Source of the DNA: Mortierella alpina
Lineage: Eukaryota; Mortierellomycota; Mortierellomycetes; Mortierellales; Mortierellaceae
Assembly (NCBI GenBank): GCA_029449245.1
Contig: JANATF010000008.1
Span: 186,001-250,000 of the forward strand
Direction of reading: 5' to 3'
DNA: 64,000 nt
Shown here: piece by piece, positions 57,179 to 64,000 of the stretch
Layout: each line of letters opens with the position of its first letter
Position numbering within the stretch: the first letter of the stretch is position 1
Notes under the pieces: generated by a model
Told to the model about the DNA's origin: nothing
The model's input: the letters and a program-made list of their open reading frames with translations, nothing else
Database searches by the model: none
Position numbers and translations under genes: made by a program

Positions 57179-57653
57179 CACAAGGACACTCATTCAAGAG
57201 GACAACTGGATTAGCGTCTTCATCTAGCAGGAGTTGACTGCAGTGTACTGTCTGGAGAAAGGTGCACCATGAAAAAAGAAAGATTGGCGGTGTTGAAGTG
57301 CGAACTGAACGAGGAGCTCAGGGACAGGGCCAATCCGACCCCTTGCAAAAAAGCATCCCAGCCTAGTATGCATGGATCATTTGCCGGAAAAAGTCCATAG
57401 GGCGAGTCCATCGCTGATTAACAGGTTCACTCGCAAGTAGAAAAAAAAAGTTGGTATAAGTTTGCGTTGTGTCCAGACACGACGCGTTCTTTATTGAATA
57501 ATGGAGATGCTGGGAAGCCAATTGTTCCTTAAAGTACCCATGAAAGTTCTCTGGCGGCTCAACTTTTTTCTCGTCGAGAAAAAAAAAAAAAGATGGGCAA
57601 TGCCAATTCGAGGAGTTGTCCTCCTCTTTAGCGCCCATAAAGAGGCACATTTT

Positions 57654-58295
57654 TTAGTTGGAGAAGGTCAAGGGACCACCGACGCAGAAAAGCTTGGAAC
57701 CTCCAGCATTGGTGGCAGTGGCCTTAAGGTTGATGGAGACGCCGGTGGGGACCTAAAAAAAAAAGGTATCAGGAATGATTTAGCAAAGCAAAAAAAACTT
57801 GGCGTGCGTGGGCAAGATATATTTTTTTTTCTCTTTCTTCATGAAGGCAATGGAGTCTTACGTTCGAGGGGACATCAATGCAGTAAGTGACCTCGGTGGT
57901 ACTGGTCTCAAGGGGGCAAGGGTTGGCGCTTCCAACAAGGGCGGCGCACAGGTCCGAAGTCTGGTCGTAGACGTTGAGACCCCCTGGATTTACACAGAGC
58001 AGACAGACGAGCATTAGAACACGCAATTACAAAAAGAAATCTATCTGTCCATCCCGCGTCGACTAGAGGACTTACAGACGGCGGCGGTGACCTTGATCTT
58101 GGCACCGTTGGTGACGGCCTTGGACAGCTTGCCCTTGATGTTGACGCACACTCTCTGGTTGACCTTGGGAGGGTTAGGGGTGTAGGTCAATCCGGCGAGC
58201 TGGAAGTCATCCGAGGCACTACCGCAGGTAGAGAGGGCTGCAGAGGCAGAGGAGGCCAAGGCAACAATGGCAACGACGGCAGAGAAGAATTTCAT
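57654..58295 (-). CDS. Secreted ML-domain lipid-binding protein 3
   Basis: Exons 58076-58295, 57862-57983 and 57654-57752 on the minus strand give 146 residues. It has the signal peptide MKFFSAVVAIVALASSASA, then LSTCGSASDDFQLAGLTY and NPPKVNQRVCVNIKGKLSK. LCAALVGSANPCPLETSTTEVTYC follows, and the last exon is VPTGVSINLKATATNAGG with the final Cys in LFCVGG. It is the closest paralogue of ML gene 2: same length, same intron positions and phases, similar promoter and 3' flank. Codon use (C-ending, AAG, GCC) suggests this copy is well expressed. Confidence 0.88.
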
Positions 58296-58402
58296 GGTGG
58301 TAATAGGTTGGTGTAGTGGTGTGGATCGGGAGGCGGCGAAGGATGAAGAATAAAGAGAAGAGAGAGAAAACAAGACGGAAAGAGGGGTGGTGGAGGTCGC
58401 GT

Positions 58403-58410
58403 TTTTTATA
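58403..58410 (-). promoter_or_regulatory. TATA box of ML gene 3
   Basis: TATAAAAA on the minus strand, 108 bases before the ATG and followed by ACGCGACC; position and flank match the TATA box of ML gene 2. Confidence 0.6.
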
Positions 58411-58880
58411 CGCGAGGATCCCATTCAGGAACAGGGCTAGGGTTGTTGTGAGCGCCGTGCATGTAGGCCGCAGGGTTGTGTGGTTGGATAGCAAGAACGG
58501 GGCGTCATGCCTTCACACCTGGAAGCGTCAGGCGTTGGTGTTGACTGCAGAGTATTGGATTGATATGAGCACGCATGCATGGGTGTGTACTCCTCTCTTC
58601 GGAGTATTGAATGGATCGCTGATCATGTAGTCTATGCACAATAGAAATCAAGAGAACCGTAACGTGCGCTAGCTCAGCTTTCAAGGTCGACAGTAATTAG
58701 TATATTTTTCAATAACCATTTACTGACGACACAAACTGTACAGTACGCTAAGTGAAATGCCAGACTAAAGTGCTAGAGGGAAGAGTTGGCCCCCGCTACC
58801 TGCCGCGGTAGCTATCAACTCAATAATATGGATGGGCTCCTATCAGAACAGTTTTTTGTTTTTGGTGTTATTGGCTTGTC

Positions 58881-59068
58881 TCAACGCCGTTCAAAATCCT
58901 GTCTTCCTCCGCGCGGCTTCAACGGCGCAATGCATTCGCTCTTTCCCACCTGAAGAGTCGATTTGGTCATACCGTGCCACAGTGTAATCTGACCTTTCGG
59001 ATCGAGTCCCATCGCCTCTTTGCGAGAGACCGATTGAGGTGCGTCCAAAGTGGACACAAAGTGACTCC
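58881..59068 (-). other. Candidate terminal exon of an unknown gene
   Basis: Minus strand: after a strong acceptor (TTTTTTCTTTACAG) 62 codons run to TGA, with GSHFVSTLDAPQ and GLDPKGQITLWHGM. Codon composition favours this strand. It starts in phase 1, and I could not find an upstream exon in matching phase. No family is recognised. Confidence 0.35.
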
Positions 59069-61488
59069 CTGTAAAGAAAAAAGAAATGGTAATCATTATT
59101 GTCTTGCAATATAGTCTACATGTACACCTACATTGGAGTCAGCGTTTCCTTCACAAGGTATGTTTTCTAATTACTTTGATGTTTGCCTACAGAGATGCAA
59201 TATGCTGTGTGTAGGATCGTGGCCGTGAGAAGCGCTCGTGTATCGACTAGTCCACTACCAACAGCGACATATGCTAACGAGGAGAGATGCAGTCTGGACC
59301 TCATCCTTAAACACTTGTGTGCTGGACCATCCAAGAGGAAAAAAAAAGTGGGGAGTAAAGTGTCAACAAAAAACGCGACTTGTGAACGACTGCAACACTT
59401 GTCATTGAGTGTTTCGGAAAGAGAAGGTCCCCCAAAAGAAGCCATTTGCCGATGACATATCATTCATGCGGGTGGTCTTTATTTCTCCACAGTTTTTCTA
59501 TCTCGTCCGCTTTTGCTTGCAAATGGCCACGACGGTAGGAATGTCGGTACATCATTTTGTCAACAACAGCTCTTTTTTTTTTTTGCATTATTGGCAGGCG
59601 CCTAATGCAAGGGCATCGGTGGTGCTGTTGGGCGTTGAACTGCTCCCACTTTCCAGCCAATGAAATTTTAACGTCCCTCCCTCGCTCTTCTTTTTTTTCC
59701 CTCGTTCTGTTGTGGGTCCGAGCTGTCGACCTGCATAAGCTTGTCCACAAGATGTTTGCGCACACAGTAAAACCGCCCGGACACATTTGTTCTTGTAAGC
59801 CCTTCAGAATTGAATGTTGATTGGTAAGAGTCTTGCCGACACATGAACGAAGACAAACACGGTTTTCCAAGCTGGTGATGATCATCCCCGTCGTAGGTAG
59901 GGACTGAATGGGCAGTGTCAAGCAAGGGAGTCTTCGGCAGCTAATAAACTAATATCCTCTTTGTGATACACAGAGAACCCCCCGTCTCGAGGATGCCTAC
60001 CCTAACACAAGCATCCCCCCTCCACCCCCGGGTCATCCATAATCTAGGCTGAGATTTTAAGATGTGAGTAGCTTGTGGCTCTCTCCATTAGCTGCCCATT
60101 AGGACTTCTAATGCGCAGGGGGTACGCATTGTTTGAAGCCGCATCATTCTGCCCAATGAACAGTAGGTCGTTGTTCGTTTATTGGTAAAAGCGTCTGCAA
60201 GAGCCATCGCGATGGATCGTAGCTGAGTTTAGAAAATCAACTTGAAGAAACGCGCACACAAAGAGCGTTAGTAGACTATTGCTTGTCCAAAATGCCCACC
60301 ATCTCGGCACGATGGGAAAACAAAAGGGCTAGAAGATGCAGTATGGAATGAGAATCTATCTTGTACCAGTGCATGCAGCACAGGAGGGCGGTTCGCCGTA
60401 ATACACATACACAAGCTATATATCGTGCATACTCATCCCCGTGTCTGTCGCACGTTGCGCTAGCAGAGTCCTCCATTAGCATGTGTCGTTTGCATGAAGC
60501 TACTGGAGAAAGAAAGAAAGAGAGAGTGTGTGTGTGTATGTGCGTGTGTGTGTATGTGCGTGTGTGTGTGAGGGGTCGCAGTAATTAAACGTGGCTCTAG
60601 ATGAGTTGAAATTGCATCTCTATCCAGAAAATGGGTCTTTGACCCTCTCCTTTGTTTACAGCTTTGCCGTCCAGCGAGCCATGAACGGACCCAACCCCTC
60701 ATGCAAGGCGTGAGAGCGCGGGTAATAAGGTATAGCGCGTCTTTAGGTCTTTAGACGAGCGAGCAAAACTTTTATGGCACAACTGACCTGACACTCAAAA
60801 AAAAAAGAGACAGAATGTCAACTACATCTCGGTTTGTAAAGATCAGTCCAGTGCTGCTACAAAAATGGATCCACATGCCTGCATACACGACAACGGATGG
60901 ATAGGCGAACAGGACCCTTGTCAAAGAGGCGAAATTCGCTCTTTTGGGCTCAGTAAAATGGTGTAAGGGTTCCGCCCGCGCCTTCTACTTCTCGAAGTGT
61001 GTGTGCTGAATGTACAAGAGAGGGCCCGAGAAATAGTCCTCTCGACTCGCTTCCGACGCGTCCAGTGGTTTGTTGTTGTTTCCTGAGCCAATCAGCTCAC
61101 TTCTCCCACGCCCACAAGCGCTTCTCCTTGTGTTTCTTGCCAGATGGGAGGCACAACGGCTTGGTGCGCACCTTGTTACCCGCTGGCTGCGTCCCCGCAT
61201 CAATACTGTCCTATGAAGCGTGATCGCGCTAAAGACCGTGAGTGTAATAGCAATATAAGAGGGAAAAAACAAACAAACAAGGGAAACGTCAGAACAGAAC
61301 TGACACATGCGATTGTTACGTCTGACCACGCTTTCATGAAGGTACATCTGCACGTATAAGCTATCTCTCCACAAAAATAAAACAAAAGGGAACGACAACA
61401 ACAACAAAGTCTGAGATGTGGGATCGTAAAGTGTGGCCTGATGAATGGTAATTTCTGTCCTCAGGTAGGGCAGTTTAGTCCAGGATAA
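59069..61488. other. Unresolved, possibly decayed sequence
   Basis: No firm gene. A minus-strand exon-like piece at about 61110-61218 follows a TTCATAG acceptor and codes DSIDAGTQPAGNKVRTKP then KKHKEKRLWAWEK before TGA. Around 59460-59925 two minus frames are open, but neither has a clear start or splice pattern. Decayed genes are the simplest explanation. Confidence 0.3.
60526..60571 (+). repeat. GT microsatellite
   Basis: An interrupted (GT)n with periodic ATGTGC interruptions, giving a 16-base higher-order period. Confidence 0.85.
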
Positions 61489-61967
61489 TTTGTTGCACAA
61501 GAGGGACACTTTGAAAGATTTGACGACGCAAGGCGACAGAGCGGCGGGATGTATGATTTCAACGCAGCCCATGAAAGGATTACAAAGTTTGGCGGGCGAA
61601 TCGACTGCATACTGTACGAGGCTGCGTTGGGTGAGTGGCAATGGGAAGGCGGAGATGGATCGATGTTCTGTGGGCGTAACCATGTATAGTGCCTTGGTAC
61701 CTGAAGGCGCGGGGCTTCGCTTGCTGGGTCGGATGCAAGGGATGGATGCACAGCAATATAAGACGCGTCGTTGTTCTAAATCTAGCGCCAAAAAAAAGAG
61801 CGCATGCGACCTATCGAGAAGACTTGTCGTACTCAATGGAAGCAGGCGATTTTCAATGGTTGCCAAATACACTTACTCTCGAAGAAAGCAGCTTTTATTT
61901 CTTTTTTCGATGTGAAGGTATATTACAGTGGAAGGGCTCCTCCCAGCCCCGGTGGAGGGGTTCGTGA
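61489..61967 (+). other. Protein-like plus-strand frames, unassigned
   Basis: 61489-61689 codes HFERFDDARRQSGGMYDFN, then ITKFGGRIDCILYEAAL, and stops. Another frame, after a possible junction, runs to 61967 with YREDLSYSMEAGDFQWLP. First-position purine content (about 69% over the first piece) favours the plus strand, although the minus strand is open across the same span. The GGRIDxIL segment recalls the RIDY-L element at the C-end of several enzyme families, but that is too weak for a call. Confidence 0.3.
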
Positions 61968-61985
61968 GTGTGGTCAAAGTATTAT

Positions 61986-63350
61986 TTACATGTATCCATA
62001 AGGACCGCGGCTCTGATAGCCGGCACCCGAGCCGTCGGACGTGCGTACGCTCTGCTGCTGCGGTGTTCCAGCGTGGTGATGGGCCCTGATATGAATGGGC
62101 TTCGAGAATGTCTTCTTGGTCGAGCCTAAGGACATTGACCGGGTATGCAGCGAAGGGTTGGCTTCAGATTCAGAGTCGGACACAGCGCTACTGCGGACAC
62201 TGTTGCCACGGCTGCTGTTGCTGCGGTTGGTGTTGCTACGAGCGCTGTTGTTGCAATGGTGGTCTGAGCTTGGGTACAGCTGCAGGTACGAGTAAGGTGG
62301 GGCGGGCTGCTCCTGAAGCAAAGGCTGTTGTGTGAGTTGCTGCTGCTGCTTCTCCTCAGGCTTGTTGTCCAACGTAACAGTGGCAGAGAGCAGTTCTCGC
62401 GAGGACACCCTGCGCGTACTCTTGGGTGGACGAACGAATGCAGAGTTGCTCCTCGAGATCATTGAGGCTGTGCGATTGTCGTCTCGAATCAGCATAGACC
62501 CTCTCTTCATCTTCTCATAGTCCTGCAGAGGGTCATCCACGTACAACCGGCTTTGGCGACGCGGGTTGCGGAGCTTGTAGGATGCAGACATCACGGCCTG
62601 GTGCAGTCTCGACGAGGGCTTGGGCGAAGGCGAAGGCGATGGGCTCAGAAGCTGCTGCTGCTCGGTCGAGTGAACGGACGCGTCGTCTAGGTCTGCAGTA
62701 TGGGCATCCATCAGGTAGGACAGACGCCGACGCTCAACTTGGTCGTATTCATCTTGGAAGTAGTCGATGTAGGCACTGTTTCTGGAGTGATTCATGCCAC
62801 TGTTTCTGGGATGGGCCTTCTCGGGCTTCTCGAGCAGCTTCACCTCGGGCTGAAAGGCCGACGGGTCCTTCTCTCGGCCATAGCCAGAGTTTCCACTCTC
62901 TCCATCATCGCCAACGGGTCCCTTGCTCTGGATCTCAAAGGTGGGCACGGAGGAACCACCAAGAAGCTTGCTTTTGCGGCGCAAGACAAAGAGACTGACG
63001 ACGACAGCGACCACGCCCATGGTGATGGCCATGCCGACAATGACATACGTCTTGGAGGACGAAGTCTGGGCAACTGGGGGCTCCTCTGAACCGGCGGCAG
63101 GCACCAGCGAGATGGACGGGTGGGAAGGATCCCTGTCTCCTTCGAACTGGGCCACAGGCTGGACTATTGACGAGGGGAGGTCAACAAACGACATTCAGAG
63201 AAAAGCGTATCCATGATAAATCCTGTCTATTGTGCCTATCGATAAGCATACATAAGCAGGCTCGAACGGGGACTTACTAGAGAGCACTGATCGTGGCAGG
63301 ATGGCCATACTGGCCAGTATGGCCCATAGAAAGATGTGCAAATGGTGCAT
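61986..63350 (-). CDS. Single-pass membrane protein with signal peptide, function unknown
   Basis: Exons 63278-63350 and 61986-63163 on the minus strand give 416 residues. The signal sequence (LHIFLWAILASMAILPRSVLS) leads to a short Pro/Ser-rich exterior of about 50 residues. A single span YVIVGMAITMGVVAVVVSLFVL is stopped by RRKSK. The long cytosolic tail (about 310 residues) is polar, with Ser/Arg-rich stretches, SPSPSPSPKPSS, YFQDEYDQVERRR, a Gln-rich patch and Asn/Ser/Arg repeats. The layout resembles fungal cell-wall stress sensors or Axl2-like proteins, but the exterior lacks a WSC or cadherin domain. An ATG just upstream of the second exon is open too, but splicing from the signal-peptide exon is in phase and makes better sense. 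Confidence 0.7.
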
Positions 63351-64000
63351 CGCTTGGGATGTCGGTGTGTTTTTCTAGGACGCGGGAGTTTAGAGATGCT
63401 CTGGTGGGTGCCCGTGTTGAGCCTCCAAGTGCTGGATGTAGCGATGAGAAGGCTATAGGGCTCAGGCCAAGTCGAGAGGAGCTGTATGCCGAGTGCAGCT
63501 GATGTGCTTACGAAGAAGACGAAGAAGAGGACGAAGAAGAAAAAGAGGCTTTCCGGATGAGCGATGCTGGTGATGATGAAGATGAGGATGTGGATGGCGA
63601 TGACGGCGAGCCAAGGGTTGGATGCTTGGTGGTGAGAGCAGGAAATGCAGGTGAGCAGCAATCAAGAGTCGAGGTGGAAGATGGACAGGTGGAAACGGGA
63701 GATGAAGAGGATGAAGAGAGAGAAAAGGAGGAAAGGAAGCGAGACAGCAAGCCAGCCGATGCATGCACCACCATAAATATAATGCAATTTGCAGGAATTA
63801 GCCGCAATCTACCGCTGCACCGCTGCCGCAGGGGATCATCTTCAAACCGTTTTGAGTTTGAAATGCCAAATTGCCTCTCGGTAGCATTAAAGTGCCCTTT
63901 GGTGTCCTCTGCTCGATCTACTGTACTCTCGAAATGTACCATACCTCTCCTCCATCGTTTGGTGCGCTTTTGTTTTGTATCTGTTGTCCTCGGGTACGCG
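63351..64000. other. Right flank, promoter of membrane-protein gene
   Basis: Upstream region of the preceding minus-strand gene. A purine-rich tract (63500-63730) is C/T-rich on the sense strand, and an AT-rich ATTTATGG/TTATATT element lies near 63770-63782. No gene is recognised before the window ends. Confidence 0.4.

Noticed and set aside
60985-61872. 295-codon minus-strand frame as a single gene
   Set aside because: First-position base composition is poor, it mirrors codon-aligned plus-strand frames, and its ends fall in low-quality sequence; reported only as an unresolved region.

Overview
The window reads as nuclear DNA of a filamentous, early-diverging fungus. I favour Mucoromycota, probably Mortierellomycotina, but that placement is an inference from gene content and style, not from a marker gene. 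Genes are intron-rich. Most introns are 50-130 nt with GT-AG ends and a pyrimidine-rich 3' end. Ribosomal, glycolytic, SNARE, VTC and CDC50 genes are all typically fungal or eukaryotic. I see no bacterial operons, phage, CRISPR array or rRNA.

Layout, left to right. 1.7-3.9 kb: plasma-membrane syntaxin (Sso type). 4.6-7.8 kb: tandem pair of Ecm4/glutathionyl-hydroquinone-reductase-like GSTs. 8.9-10.7 kb: G-patch plus C2H2 protein with a C-terminal GFQPV repeat, convergent with a BCS1 AAA chaperone (10.8-13.2 kb, minus). 13.9-15 kb: TMEM128-like membrane protein. 15.3-17.7 kb: PTM1/GPR107-type seven-TM protein, divergent from an RTF2 homologue (18.1-19.1 kb). 19.45 kb: tRNA-Trp(CCA). 19.8-22.2 kb: a 2OG-Fe(II) oxygenase and an unrecognised coiled-coil protein. 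22.6-23.6 kb: a remarkably animal-like 4E-BP. 24-26.8 kb: MUB1/SamB MYND protein. 26.8-31.5 kb: long gene-poor stretch. 31.5-33.4 kb: arrestin-like protein. 34.8-36.1 kb: ribosomal protein eS17. 36.8-37.7 kb: DUF202/VTC1-like protein. 38-39.4 kb: HDHD2-like phosphatase. 39.5-41.3 kb: phosphoglycerate kinase. 41.5-43.5 kb: CDC50 flippase subunit. 44-45.4 kb: SLC49/FLVCR-like transporter. 46.5-48.1 kb: decayed tandem exon-intron repeat array. 51.1-54.5 kb: SPX-VTC-DUF202 polyphosphate polymerase. 55.1-58.3 kb: three ML-domain (NPC2/MD-2-like) secreted lipid-binding proteins. 62-63.4 kb: single-pass membrane protein with a signal peptide.

Themes. Several genes serve membranes and phosphate: syntaxin, PTM1, CDC50, the ML proteins, two VTC-type proteins and an arrestin. 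The most interesting locus is the 4E-BP gene. Its 143-residue product keeps, in order, the RAIP motif, two TP sites, the eIF4E-binding YxxxxL-phi motif, further SP/TP sites and a C-terminal TOS motif, which is the full metazoan mTORC1-responsive layout. The least understood parts are the 46.5-48.1 kb repeat array and several open, spliceable stretches (29.5-30.1, 33.6-34.7, 58.9-59.1, 61.5-62.0 kb) that I could not resolve into genes. Exon boundaries below were deduced by eye from splice signals, reading frame and family conservation.
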